A stretch of DNA of 38,476 bases from Thermoclostridium sp. (GTDB taxonomy: Bacteria; Bacillota; Clostridia; DSM-8532): assembly GCA_017995215.1 (NCBI GenBank), contig JAGOJH010000019.1, positions 1 to 38,476 on the forward strand, written 5' to 3'. The notes below the pieces were generated by a model. That model was not told where the DNA came from. It saw nothing but the letters and a program-made list of their open reading frames with translations, and made no database searches. The position numbers were made by a program, and so were the translations under genes. Shown here in pieces: positions 26,350 to 34,827 of this stretch (position 1 is the stretch's first letter; each line of letters begins with the position of its first letter).

Positions 26350-28641
26350 TTACTTTTCAGACAGAATACCTGCCATCAGGTACACCAGCGGAGAATTCCA
26401 GTATATCGTTACCTCGTTGCAGGAGTAACTTTGTACGTTATCGACATAGCACTTCGCAGCAGGCTTACCAACCAGGACATTCTGTGCATATGGATCCTCC
26501 AGGTCGGAGTTGGCACCTCCCACCAGCATGCCCTTCATAGTAGTTCCAAGCACCATAGAGGGGCGGTGGTGCGTACCGTTCGGTGTCAGATTGCCATAGC
26601 CTGTAACAAAACAGTATGAGGTGGAATTTGCACCAAGCAGATAATCCATTTGTGTCTTCGCAAGAGGATCTTCGTTATCAGAAACCTTGCCTGCCATCAG
26701 CAGGACCATTCCGTTATTGGCCAGCGTCATGTTGCTGCCCCATGGATATACATCCCCCATGGAGGAAAAATACCCGTCTGCCTGAATGTTTTTCTCGACA
26801 GAAGCAAGATATGCATTGAATTTTTCCTGAACCTTTTTTTTCAGGGTCGCATCGGTTTTCCCGGAAGTAAGATATGCATAACAACCATACGTTGAAACTG
26901 CACTCCAGCCCATGCCATCATCAAGGGAGGCGATCTCCAATGCTTTTAGTTTTTCATGATAAGCAGGGTCTCCGGTCGTCTTATACAGCTCGCTTAAAGC
27001 CCAGAAAACCTCGTCCAATGAATTCTCATCACCATATTCACCTGTAGATACATCCTTTGGGTTTTTAAAGCCGCTCTTGTTCGGATTGCTTTCCAGGTAG
27101 GAAAGGGCGGTTTTCGCTGCCGCAAGACATTCTTCTGCAAAGGCGACGTCAAAGGGCTCATAAATTCTTGCTGCCATCGCCATCACCGATGCAAAAGCAC
27201 CGGAGGCAGCATTGGAGATTGGCATAATATACAAATCGGCTTTTGCTTCTTCAGGCATGATCATTCCATCAAAGTTTAAGCCTGTAACCTTATGGTAAAC
27301 ACCGCCGGATGCTTCATCCTGCATCTTGAACAGCCATTCCAGCTCATATCTGGCTTCATCCAGAACATCCGGAACACCATTGCCGCTTTCAGGGATTCCC
27401 AGCTTATCGTTGAAGACACTGCTGTAATCTTCATAAGCAAGCAGCAAATCTGCTACTGCCTTTGCCCCGGGAACAACATAACGTCCATAATCCCCGGCGT
27501 CATGCCATCCGCCTGAAACATCCTTTGTTGTTTTTGTGCCGTAAATCGTTGCCTTTTGTGTATGGCAGGCTTCATGAGCAAAATCTCCTGCGAATTTATC
27601 TTCCAACTCGCTTCCGCAGCGCATCAGATACAGCATCTTTATGACATCAGCAAAAATTTTGTCATAGGGCTTGTCTGCTACTACGAACTCATAGGATTCG
27701 CCGCTGTTTGCAGCAACAATTTTATAGGTGCCAGGTGTGGTTAATTTGGTGAAATCACCATAAGCCACGGTTTCCGCTGCACTTGGGGTGTCTACTGAAC
27801 CGGATATGGTACCGGTGAAAACAGCTTTGCCTGACTTAACGTCAACCACATCGAATTTGGTATCAAGGCTGCTGTCCCTGAATACAGCTGTTTTCGTGTC
27901 ATCCGTACGATAACCAACCTGGTTGATGTTAATGGAAGGCCGTACATCTTCAGCAGCGGAGGTTTCAGCCTTGGAAGCATCCAACAGGAACAGTTCTGCG
28001 TTATCAATGGTTACAGTATGCGCAGGAAGCTTGCCATCGGCTTCGTGAAACCCTAAATTCAGGCAGAACCTGGGTGCCGGGTCGGAAGCTTCTGTCATGG
28101 TAAAGGTATTTTCATAATGCATTGTTTCTGCAGTGATGGCGATCTTCTCCTCGGTGGCGTAAGCATGATAGTCTCCGCCATTCAGCTGAACGCGCCATTC
28201 CATGGTTCTGGGGGCAGTAGTACTGATATCAAATGCAATTTTGTATACGGCGTTCTGCAGTACTTTAAAACCATCGCAATATACCTGTACTGCATGCTTC
28301 ACACTTCCAGTGCTGTTGATGGTCACTTCCAGCTGACCCTTCGTGTTTAAGGCGATTTTCCCATCACCGCCGGATTCCGTGTAAGTTCCCCATTTGGGAT
28401 TGAGCTGGTTAAAGTATCCTCCAGGCATCAGATTTCCTCTTTCTTCTTCCTCAGAAACCTTTGGTGTTTCTGTGGGTTTTGCTTCCTCCGTGGGTTCAGG
28501 TGCTTTGGTAGGAGCTGCAGTTGCTGCTGTTGTGGGTTGCACTGCCGTGGGCTGCTGCTTTTCTTTTTTATTTTTGTTGCAGGCAGTCAGGGTGGTAAAA
28601 ACCAGGCAGAGGATCAACAATAACGCCCAAAACTTTCTCAT
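26350..28641 (-). CDS. GH9 cellulase lipoprotein (CBM4-Ig-GH9)
   Basis: A 763-residue surface cellulase. The signal peptide ends in lipobox LTAC with C21; a Thr/Pro/Glu-rich linker runs to about 68. A CBM4-like sandwich (about 70-222) is followed by the Ig-like CelD N-terminal domain (about 235-325; INQVGYRTDDTKTAVF) and the (alpha/alpha)6 catalytic domain. GGWHDAGDYGRYV holds D381 and D384 (base), THHRPS is the usual His/Arg motif, and NEVTIYWNSPLVYLMAGI holds acid E743. All catalytic residues are present. It has no dockerin, so it is a free, membrane-anchored enzyme. GAGGGGG precedes ATG 28641. It would cleave beta-1,4-glucans at the cell surface. Confidence 0.93.
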   Translation of the reverse strand: MRKFWALLLILCLVFTTLTACNKNKKEKQQPTAVQPTTAATAAPTKAPEPTEEAKPTETPKVSEEEERGNLMPGGYFNQLNPKWGTYTESGGDGKIALNTKGQLEVTINSTGSVKHAVQVYCDGFKVLQNAVYKIAFDISTTAPRTMEWRVQLNGGDYHAYATEEKIAITAETMHYENTFTMTEASDPAPRFCLNLGFHEADGKLPAHTVTIDNAELFLLDASKAETSAAEDVRPSININQVGYRTDDTKTAVFRDSSLDTKFDVVDVKSGKAVFTGTISGSVDTPSAAETVAYGDFTKLTTPGTYKIVAANSGESYEFVVADKPYDKIFADVIKMLYLMRCGSELEDKFAGDFAHEACHTQKATIYGTKTTKDVSGGWHDAGDYGRYVVPGAKAVADLLLAYEDYSSVFNDKLGIPESGNGVPDVLDEARYELEWLFKMQDEASGGVYHKVTGLNFDGMIMPEEAKADLYIMPISNAASGAFASVMAMAARIYEPFDVAFAEECLAAAKTALSYLESNPNKSGFKNPKDVSTGEYGDENSLDEVFWALSELYKTTGDPAYHEKLKALEIASLDDGMGWSAVSTYGCYAYLTSGKTDATLKKKVQEKFNAYLASVEKNIQADGYFSSMGDVYPWGSNMTLANNGMVLLMAGKVSDNEDPLAKTQMDYLLGANSTSYCFVTGYGNLTPNGTHHRPSMVLGTTMKGMLVGGANSDLEDPYAQNVLVGKPAAKCYVDNVQSYSCNEVTIYWNSPLVYLMAGILSEK

Positions 28642-29139
28642 ACGATTTCCCCCTCTTCTATCTATGGTTTATGCAGTGTTTCACAGGTTCTGCAATGAAT
28701 ACCGCACACAGTCTATTATATGGAATGCCCATGACTTTTTCAATTCATTTTGAACACTTTTGCACAATAGTAGCCACTGCATCGTTACTGTCCACAGGTA
28801 AACAGGCGCAGCCTGCTGAACAAAGTGAATGAGCTCGCATAACGCCTGACAAGATCCTTCGCTGTACTCAGGATGGCATCGCTGCACTCAGAATAAAACA
28901 GATACCTATGCAGCAACTTATGAACAAATTGAAGGGGAGGGTGAACAGTCCCCCCGCCCCAGGTGTCGCCGAACGACACGAAACCCAGGCAGGTTTCACA
29001 GATGTAACACTGCTTCACTTCACTAACTGGACACATGAAACTAAAGCCCGGAATTGCTTTCGCTTGACGACATTCTGTCAACAAGATACGATATACATAG
29101 CCTGGTACGGATACTCATTACATTGCGGAGGATGTTGAA
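28642..29139. repeat. Intergenic region with dispersed repeat motifs
   Basis: 498 bases with no supportable gene. The minus strand of 28851-28877 reads GCCATCCTGAGTACAGCGAAGGATCTT-like sequence, close to the CATCCTGAGCGAAGCGAAGGATCT motif I recall as common between genes in many bacteria. Bases 28941-28954 hold GTGAACAGTCCCCC, the inverse of 24771-24784. Both look like short non-autonomous intergenic repeats rather than coding DNA. The region must also contain the GH9 and APH promoters, which I cannot place. Confidence 0.5.
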
Positions 29140-29937
29140 TTGGATGATCATGTTGTATTACAAGGCGGAAATCTGAACGAAGTGATTCGAATGGGGGAAA
29201 CTGTCAGGCGCCCCTTAAAGAGCTGGAGCCCGACGATCCATAAGTTACTTGAGCATCTGAAACAATATGGTTTCGAATATGCTCCAAAATTTTACGGGAT
29301 CGATGAAAACAACCGTGAAATTCTATCCTTCATTCCTGGTGAAGCTGCGGTTGACTTTCCCCGGGTAAAGCCCTACATGATGAAGGATGGCATACTCAGC
29401 GATGTAGCTGTGATGCTGAGAAAACTTCATGACATTACAGTCTGCTTCAAGTATGAAAAGGCCGACCAGTGGATGCTGACTTATCCGGGAGCTTTGCCTC
29501 CAGAGATCATTTGTCATAATGATTGTGCTCCATACAATGTGGTTTTTTCAGAGGGCAAGCTAAACGGGCTCATTGATTTTGACACTGCCTGCCCTGGTCC
29601 GCGCATATGGGATATTGCATATACTCTTTATACCTTTGTGCCTTTGGGTAGGCTTGTCTATGACCCGTGCTCCGATTCGCTTATTGACTACCATTCAAAA
29701 AAACATGCGGATGAACGCAGAAACAGGATTTCGATCTTCTTTAAAGCCTATGGTATGGACCAACCTAAGGATTTGATTCATCAGGTGATTCTGCGCCTGG
29801 AAGCAATGTGCGATACCTTAACTGGAAAAGCGGCCGCTGGTGAGGAAGCTTTTATCAGAATGATTGACGAAGGTCATCTTGCTCATTATCAGGAGGAGAT
29901 ACGGTTCATTCAACTGCATGGGTGTGAATGGGTATAG
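29140..29937 (+). CDS. Aminoglycoside phosphotransferase-family kinase
   Basis: A 265-residue kinase of the APH/choline kinase fold. The catalytic loop ICHNDCAPYNVVF gives D128 and N133; the Mg-binding IDFD gives D146. It uses TTG 29140: GCGGAGGA at 29125-29132 is 7 bases upstream and no later start has a comparable site. The substrate is unknown; chromosomal members phosphorylate sugars, amino alcohols or antibiotics, and resistance should not be assumed. It stands alone, with 187 bases before the next gene. Confidence 0.87.
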   Translation: MDDHVVLQGGNLNEVIRMGETVRRPLKSWSPTIHKLLEHLKQYGFEYAPKFYGIDENNREILSFIPGEAAVDFPRVKPYMMKDGILSDVAVMLRKLHDITVCFKYEKADQWMLTYPGALPPEIICHNDCAPYNVVFSEGKLNGLIDFDTACPGPRIWDIAYTLYTFVPLGRLVYDPCSDSLIDYHSKKHADERRNRISIFFKAYGMDQPKDLIHQVILRLEAMCDTLTGKAAAGEEAFIRMIDEGHLAHYQEEIRFIQLHGCEWV

Positions 29938-30124
29938 GAATAGTAAACCAGGGCTTGAGAATGATGAGAAACGCGAAAGGACAAAAAACAGAAACAAAGT
30001 AAATATCTACAAGCGCCAATAGAGCAGACAGTGACTGCCCTTTTCAAACACAGTAATTGAGTGTCGTACACAAATATAATATGGCAAGACGGAACATATG
30101 TTCTGAACGAAAGGTGAAGATGAT

Positions 30125-31021
30125 ATGAATGACTTGTTAAAGCATGAAGCAGTTATGCAGGCAGACAAACTACATATTATTGATATCAGTCATTTGCAGG
30201 ATTTAAAGAAGGAAATTGAACAATTCTCCCAAAACGAAGAGTTGAACGGTTTTCAACAATGGATAGTCAACAGCCTGTACAGCTATACCATCCCGGAAGT
30301 GGGTTTCACAGTTCGCTCCATCCTTCTTTTGGCACTGCATCATCCTTTTTACGCAGATGTTGTTTTCAACCGACCTGGAAGGGAAGATACCGTCAAGTGT
30401 CTGGTTCTTCCCGATATCGAACAGGCGGAAAAAAGGCTTAAAGCATGTTTAGACAAGCATGGTTTCCAGGCCCATAAGGTCGATAACCTTCCCTTAAAAC
30501 GATTGGGTGTTCAAAGCGGATTATCTGAATATGGCAGAAACAATATCACCTATATTCCTGGCATGGGCAGTAATTTTTTACTGATGGCCTTTTTTTCCGA
30601 TGTGCCTTGCGAACAGGACATATGGAGACCAACCGTTGTGTCAAAAATCTGTGAGAAATGTGACATCTGCATTAAGAAATGCCCCACTGGTGCAATTCGT
30701 AAAGAAAGGTTCCTCATCGACAATCAGAAATGCCTGTCGGCAATGAACGAAATGCCTGGAGACTTTCCGGATTGGCTTCCGGCCAATGTGCACCACACTT
30801 GCTATGATTGCCTGAGGTGCCAGGAAAGCTGCCCGATGAATAAAGGGCATCTGGACAGGATGGAACAACCGGTGGTTTTTTCAGAAGAAGAGACAGCCAT
30901 GCTTCTAGAGGGAAAAGCCCTTGAAAGCTTCTGCGAAAGTACACGACAGAAAATTTCCATACTCGGTCTGGATCGATGGTATACTGCCATACCCCGAAAC
31001 ATACGGGCATTGATGGTATGA
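30125..31021 (+). CDS. QueG-like double [4Fe-4S] cluster protein
   Basis: 298 residues related to epoxyqueuosine reductase and similar Fe-S reductases. The central segment LPLKRLGVQSGLSEYGRNNITYIPGMGSNF matches the QueG region contacting the cofactor. C176, C179, C182, C186 (CEKCDICIKKCP) and C226, C229, C232, C236 (CYDCLRCQESCP), with C203, should bind two [4Fe-4S] clusters. QueG itself is nearer 380 residues with a HEAT-like C-terminus, missing here, so the substrate may differ. AAAGGTG precedes ATG 30125. It is an isolated gene. Confidence 0.82.
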   Translation: MNDLLKHEAVMQADKLHIIDISHLQDLKKEIEQFSQNEELNGFQQWIVNSLYSYTIPEVGFTVRSILLLALHHPFYADVVFNRPGREDTVKCLVLPDIEQAEKRLKACLDKHGFQAHKVDNLPLKRLGVQSGLSEYGRNNITYIPGMGSNFLLMAFFSDVPCEQDIWRPTVVSKICEKCDICIKKCPTGAIRKERFLIDNQKCLSAMNEMPGDFPDWLPANVHHTCYDCLRCQESCPMNKGHLDRMEQPVVFSEEETAMLLEGKALESFCESTRQKISILGLDRWYTAIPRNIRALMV

Positions 31022-31151
31022 TTTTTCAGTATGAGAGTGTACCTGCTGGCACACTTCTAACTTTATGCTTGGTTGCATCAAATGTATGCAGAGAAGACGT
31101 ACGATGATCGAATGTGAATGTGTTAGTGGACGCGGAACAAACAGCTTCAGT

Positions 31152-31688
31152 CTATCCTTTTTCAGGTTGCTGCTCTTCCTCTGCCGCAGTATCTTCTTTC
31201 TTGAAGCGTATCAGGTAGATCAAAACCACCAGCAGCGCGAAAACATTTAAATATAAGTCTGCAACATTGAACACACCCGTTTGAAAAATACCAAAGTTCA
31301 TGTGCATGAAATCGATCACTTCGCCATAAAAAATTCTGTCTATCAGGTTTCCCACTCCGCCGCTGATCACAAAGACCCAAAAAGAAAGATAAAACCAGTC
31401 GTCTTTCTTATTCTTCACAATATAAACAGAGAATGCGATTAAGACCGCCAGAGGCAGCACAACAAAAAACATCCACCATAACCAGCCAGCTGCACCGCTT
31501 CCAAAGGAAAGAAAGCCGCCGCGATTCGTTGCATAAATTAACATAAAAAAATCATCAATGACCGGTATGGTTCCTTTGCCCATTAATGAAGCCTGGGCAA
31601 TTTTCTTTGTGATCTGATCAAGTGCGATCAGCAAAACAATAGACAAAATACTTACGGCAAGCCTTGATACTCGCTTCAAAAACATCAC
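31152..31688 (-). CDS. lspA: Signal peptidase II (prolipoprotein)
   Basis: A 178-residue membrane protease that cleaves lipoprotein signal peptides. It has four membrane helices. Motifs are DQITKK, ATNRGGFLSFG, GGVGNLIDRIFYGEVIDF with catalytic D117, and FNVADLYLN with catalytic D144. The C-terminus is a charged tail (KKEDTAAEEEQQPEKG). The start is uncertain: GTG 31688 touches the AAAAGG site, ATG 31685 is 3 bases away, and TTG at about 31679 has the best spacing. It would process the MalE, amylase and GH9 lipoproteins encoded in this window. Confidence 0.93.
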   Translation of the reverse strand: MMFLKRVSRLAVSILSIVLLIALDQITKKIAQASLMGKGTIPVIDDFFMLIYATNRGGFLSFGSGAAGWLWWMFFVVLPLAVLIAFSVYIVKNKKDDWFYLSFWVFVISGGVGNLIDRIFYGEVIDFMHMNFGIFQTGVFNVADLYLNVFALLVVLIYLIRFKKEDTAAEEEQQPEKG

Positions 31689-31904
31689 CTTTTCATTGTT
31701 CGTTTGCTCCGGGTTACCGGAGGCAGGTCCGATTCTGCATCGTATGGCTCAGTTAGTCTATTTTACCACATAATTGTCATAAACCAAATAATTAATTCAA
31801 ATCATCATAATATTCTGATAGACAGCAGAGATTCCTGCACAGCAAGGTGTCTGCCGGAAGCTGCAACAATGCCATTGCAGCCTGAAGTCTAATGGAAAAC
31901 AGTA

Positions 31905-31932
31905 TTGAAGAATGCGGTGAAAGTTGTATAAT
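31905..31932 (+). promoter_or_regulatory. Sigma-A promoter for the methyltransferase gene
   Basis: TTGAAG (31905-31910), 16 bases, then TATAAT (31927-31932), 63 bases before the start codon. The -10 is perfect and the -35 matches at four positions. The rest of the 306-base gap 31689-31994 shows no gene. Confidence 0.55.
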
Positions 31933-31994
31933 GTATGAAACTGTTATTGCCGGACACTACAAAAAGCTTTTATAACGAAGGATGGTAAAACCAT

Positions 31995-32768
31995 ATGGCA
32001 GACTGGAACTCATCTCAATATCTGAAATTTAAAAATGAGCGCACACAGCCGGCAATTGATCTGCTAAACCGAATTGATACAGTCAATCCTGAAAAAATTG
32101 CAGACCTTGGATGCGGCCCGGGAAACAGCACCCAGGTTCTGGCACAGAGGTTCAAGGATGCTTATATCCTTGGGGTTGACAGTTCCCAAAACATGATTAC
32201 GGCAGCGGAAGAGAAATATCCGGAACTGGATTTTAAGATTTGTGATATCAGCTGCGAACTGTCGCAACTGGATCATGATTTTGATATTGTGTTCTCAAAT
32301 GCCTGTATCCAATGGGTGCCGGATCATCCAGGGCTGATTCCCCGGATGCTGGGCCTTCTGAAAGAGGGCGGGGTTCTTGCAGTTCAAATCCCGATGAACT
32401 TTGATGAACCGATTCACAGAATAATCATGGAAGTCAGTTCTTCTGAAAAATGGTGTGCCTGCTTTGCGCAACAGCGGGTTTTTTATACACTGTCACTGGG
32501 TGAATATTTTGATGTTTTATCTGATTGTACCGATGAGTTCTCAATCTGGGATACGACTTACTACCATGTGATGAAGTCCTGGCAGGATATCATGGAGTGG
32601 TATCGCAGTACTGGTCTAAGGCCTTACTTGTCTGTTTTGGCAGAAGACCGCACTGAAGAGTTTGAAGAGGATATCCTTCAGATGCTGATAAAGGCATACC
32701 CAAAACAGAAAAATGGAGAAATCCTGTTCAGGTTTCCAAGGTTCTTCTTCATGGCACGAAGGAAATAA
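31995..32768 (+). CDS. tam: Trans-aconitate 2-methyltransferase-like SAM methyltransferase
   Basis: 257 residues. It starts MADWNSSQYLKFKNERTQPAIDLLNRI, the characteristic Tam N-terminus. SAM motif I is IADLGCGPGNSTQVLA (about residues 35-50), and FSNACIQWVPDHPGLIPRM is motif IV/V with the family's W. Tam methylates trans-aconitate, an off-pathway by-product of aconitase that inhibits it. The length is normal. It is followed after 36 bases by the signal peptidase I gene on the same strand, so the two may be cotranscribed, though their jobs are unrelated. Confidence 0.85.
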   Translation: MADWNSSQYLKFKNERTQPAIDLLNRIDTVNPEKIADLGCGPGNSTQVLAQRFKDAYILGVDSSQNMITAAEEKYPELDFKICDISCELSQLDHDFDIVFSNACIQWVPDHPGLIPRMLGLLKEGGVLAVQIPMNFDEPIHRIIMEVSSSEKWCACFAQQRVFYTLSLGEYFDVLSDCTDEFSIWDTTYYHVMKSWQDIMEWYRSTGLRPYLSVLAEDRTEEFEEDILQMLIKAYPKQKNGEILFRFPRFFFMARRK

Positions 32769-32804
32769 AATTACAAAAATAAAACACATCAAAGGGGAAA
32801 AGCG

Positions 32805-33401
32805 ATGGAGAAAAAAACACAGAATAAGGTGATCAAAGAAGTAATTGAATGGTTTTTATATTTGTTTTCTGCCTTCATTATTGCATCAATCCTGCATACA
32901 CAGGTATTTGCCATGACAGTGGTAGACCAGAGCTCCATGGAGAATACCCTGATTAAAGGGCAGAGGCTGGTGATGGAGCGGATTTCCTATAATCTCCATG
33001 AACCAATGCGCGGAGACATCATTGTTTTTCTTCAGGAGGAAGAAACCGACGGGATCCTGGAAAGGGTTAAAATTTTTTTCAACGATATCAGCCTGAAGCT
33101 GAAAAAGCAAAATCGTGAGGATCGTTTGATTAAAAGGGTTATCGCCGTAGGTGGAGATGAACTGACAATCAAGGGCGGCTATGTGTATGTCAATGGCGAA
33201 AAATTAGAAGAGCACTATATAAAGACCATGACACCGGATGAAATTTATGCCGAGATTGTGCCGGAGGGCTATGTCTACGTCATGGGTGATAACAGGGCAA
33301 TCAGCAAGGACAGCCGCTTTTTTGGCCCGATTGAACTGGACCACATTGAAGGAAAGGTTATTTTCAGGTTATCGCCGATTGATAAGATAGGCAAGCCGTA
33401 A
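32805..33401 (+). CDS. lepB: Signal peptidase I
   Basis: A 198-residue membrane serine protease removing Sec signal peptides. One N-terminal membrane helix (about residues 13-36) precedes the catalytic box DQSSMENTL with S44. The Lys box RLIKRVIAVGGD gives K110, and GYVYVMGDNRAISKDSRFFGPI is box E. A stretch of about 25 residues (LERVKIFFNDISLKLKKQNRED) is inserted between boxes C and D, longer than in B. subtilis SipS. AAAGGGGAAAAGCG precedes ATG 32805. It converges with the flavodoxin-fold gene across a hairpin. Confidence 0.94.
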   Translation: MEKKTQNKVIKEVIEWFLYLFSAFIIASILHTQVFAMTVVDQSSMENTLIKGQRLVMERISYNLHEPMRGDIIVFLQEEETDGILERVKIFFNDISLKLKKQNREDRLIKRVIAVGGDELTIKGGYVYVNGEKLEEHYIKTMTPDEIYAEIVPEGYVYVMGDNRAISKDSRFFGPIELDHIEGKVIFRLSPIDKIGKP

Positions 33402-33423
33402 GGTGCGATCTGCCCATCGATAC

Positions 33424-33453
33424 CAGGGGAGGTTGGTTTCACCATCTCCCCTG
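33424..33453. terminator. Hairpin between convergent genes
   Basis: Arms CAGGGGAG (33424-33431) and CTCCCCTG (33446-33453) with a 14-base loop that can pair partly inside. It lies in the 60 bases between the lepB stop and the stop of the FMN reductase-like gene. Neither side has a clear T-run, so termination is only likely from position. Confidence 0.4.
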
Positions 33454-33461
33454 CGTTGACA

Positions 33462-34151
33462 TTAATCCAGGTATGGCCTTGCATATAATTGCTTTTTTTT
33501 CAGTCCATTTTTTCTGCCCATTTGAACCCAGCTTTTGTCGGCGATGAACAGGTAAAGCTTCCGTGGGAACCTCAGATCACTGGAAAAGTTCTCCGCAGGA
33601 TCGGCTGAATTGCCTTGAATATCCTGTGCCATGAAACTGAAGCCGTTGTCGAGCGTCATGAAGGTTTGCTTCATGTAGGGGACCTCCTTCATGCTTTCAG
33701 AAAGCATTCCCCCGCCACCGAGCATGATCCCGAATCGAAAGTCGGCTCCGGTTTTCTGGCTGAAGCACTTTATTACGCCGACGGCTTCACTATTGATACC
33801 GCCTTCCGGGAACCCACAGTTCACAACAGCATAGACTTTTGGTTTCATGGCATATCCGCCATGATTGCTTAAAAAAACATTAAAATCCTGTAAAAACCGC
33901 ATCAAAATTGCAGGCAGGCAGAATATGTACAGTGGAAACGTAAACACAAGGGCATCGGCATTGAGCATCAAACTAAAGTCTTTTTCCCAGCTTTTATGGG
34001 TATGACCATCCCGCACATTTATCCTGAAAACCTGGAATTTATCGGAATTCATAAAACCTTCCCCATAACTGTTCAAGAAATTTGAAGCAGATGCGTTGGA
34101 CATTTTGGGGCTTCCGTTGATAAAAACGACTCTCTTCATTTCCTGCATCAC
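33462..34151 (-). CDS. NADPH-dependent FMN reductase-like flavoprotein
   Basis: A 229-residue flavodoxin-fold protein. MKRVVFINGSPKMSNASASNFL is the FMN phosphate-binding turn, LVFTFPLYIFCLPAILMRFLQDF the usual second flavodoxin segment, and VVNCGFPEGG a third. It overlaps the preceding gene by four bases: GTG 34151 lies inside the upstream TGA. ATG at 34148 is also possible, and GGGAG is 7 bases before the GTG. It pairs with the next flavodoxin-like gene in one operon controlled by the divergent TetR regulator. Electron acceptor unknown; quinone, flavin or xenobiotic reduction is inferred from family. Confidence 0.85.
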   Translation of the reverse strand: MMQEMKRVVFINGSPKMSNASASNFLNSYGEGFMNSDKFQVFRINVRDGHTHKSWEKDFSLMLNADALVFTFPLYIFCLPAILMRFLQDFNVFLSNHGGYAMKPKVYAVVNCGFPEGGINSEAVGVIKCFSQKTGADFRFGIMLGGGGMLSESMKEVPYMKQTFMTLDNGFSFMAQDIQGNSADPAENFSSDLRFPRKLYLFIADKSWVQMGRKNGLKKKQLYARPYLD

Positions 34152-34705
34152 ATTTCATCTCCCTGCTTTTTTAAACTCATTTGATCCAATGCTTTCATTA
34201 TTTCCATGTCATTATCCTGATAAAACAAGACCCCGTCGTTACTGCGGTGTCTGTTGATATCGGTGAAAAGCTTCTTGTCCTCATCCGATAAATCATTTGC
34301 ATATCCTATCATAATCTGGAATGGGTACTCCTTATACCGCACCGGATGCATGGTAGAGCCGTCCTTCCTCGTGATGAAAAAGGGAAGAATGTTCGGCAGC
34401 CACCGGTCCAGCGCAGTTTTAATGTTGCACGAATACTGACCGAACACTATGGGGCTGAGGTAAAAGGCCACATCGCTGTTGATGAAGGAGCGGTTAATGG
34501 AACCCATTCTGTCATTGATGACACACTCTCCGGGCTTTTTCACCCAGCATCCAAAGCAACCCATACAATAACCCAGCTCATCCTTTTCAATCCAAACATC
34601 TTCGAGTTCAAAACCCTTCTGCAGCAGATATTCATGCACCAGCCCCTCGAGACGTTCGAAGGTTTCTGTCCGATACTCACTGTCTGAAATGATCAACGCT
34701 TTCAT
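34148..34705 (-). CDS. Flavodoxin-family oxidoreductase with Cys motif
   Basis: 185 residues. MKALIISDSEYRTETFERLEG is the flavin-binding N-terminus. ELGYCMGCFGCWVKKPGECVINDRM carries the C-x2-C-x2-C cluster typical of a clostridial subgroup of flavodoxin-like reductases. FYLSPIVFGQYSCNIKTALDRWLP is the partner-loop segment. TAGGAGG lies about 7 bases before ATG 34705. It is the first gene of a two-gene operon behind a consensus promoter (34739-34767) with two TetR-type operators, so it is probably induced by a small molecule sensed by the TetR protein. Confidence 0.87.
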   Translation of the reverse strand: MKALIISDSEYRTETFERLEGLVHEYLLQKGFELEDVWIEKDELGYCMGCFGCWVKKPGECVINDRMGSINRSFINSDVAFYLSPIVFGQYSCNIKTALDRWLPNILPFFITRKDGSTMHPVRYKEYPFQIMIGYANDLSDEDKKLFTDINRHRSNDGVLFYQDNDMEIMKALDQMSLKKQGDEM

Positions 34706-34718
34706 ATAAAACCTCCTA

Positions 34719-34783
34719 ATGTTAACGGTGTCAACATAAATATATCACGAGATGTTTACTCTGTCAACATCATTTGATATAAT
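34719..34783. promoter_or_regulatory. Divergent promoters with two TetR operators
   Basis: Two 19-bp palindromes with the same design, ATGTTAACggtGTCAACAT (34719-34737) and ATGTTTACtctGTCAACAT (34752-34770), 33 bases centre to centre. The minus promoter is TTGACA (34767-34762), 17 bases, TATATT (34744-34739), for the flavoprotein genes. The plus promoter is TTTACT (34755-34760), 17 bases, TATAAT (34778-34783), for tetR. Operator 2 covers both -35 boxes and operator 1 the minus-strand start site, so the TetR protein should repress both directions. Confidence 0.85.
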
Positions 34784-34827
34784 GTTTTTGTATTGGGGAC
34801 ATTCCGCTTAAGAAAGGACTGATTTTC

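Noticed and set aside
29140-29937. Aminoglycoside resistance gene
   Set aside because: Only the general APH kinase motifs are visible; nothing points to an antibiotic substrate.
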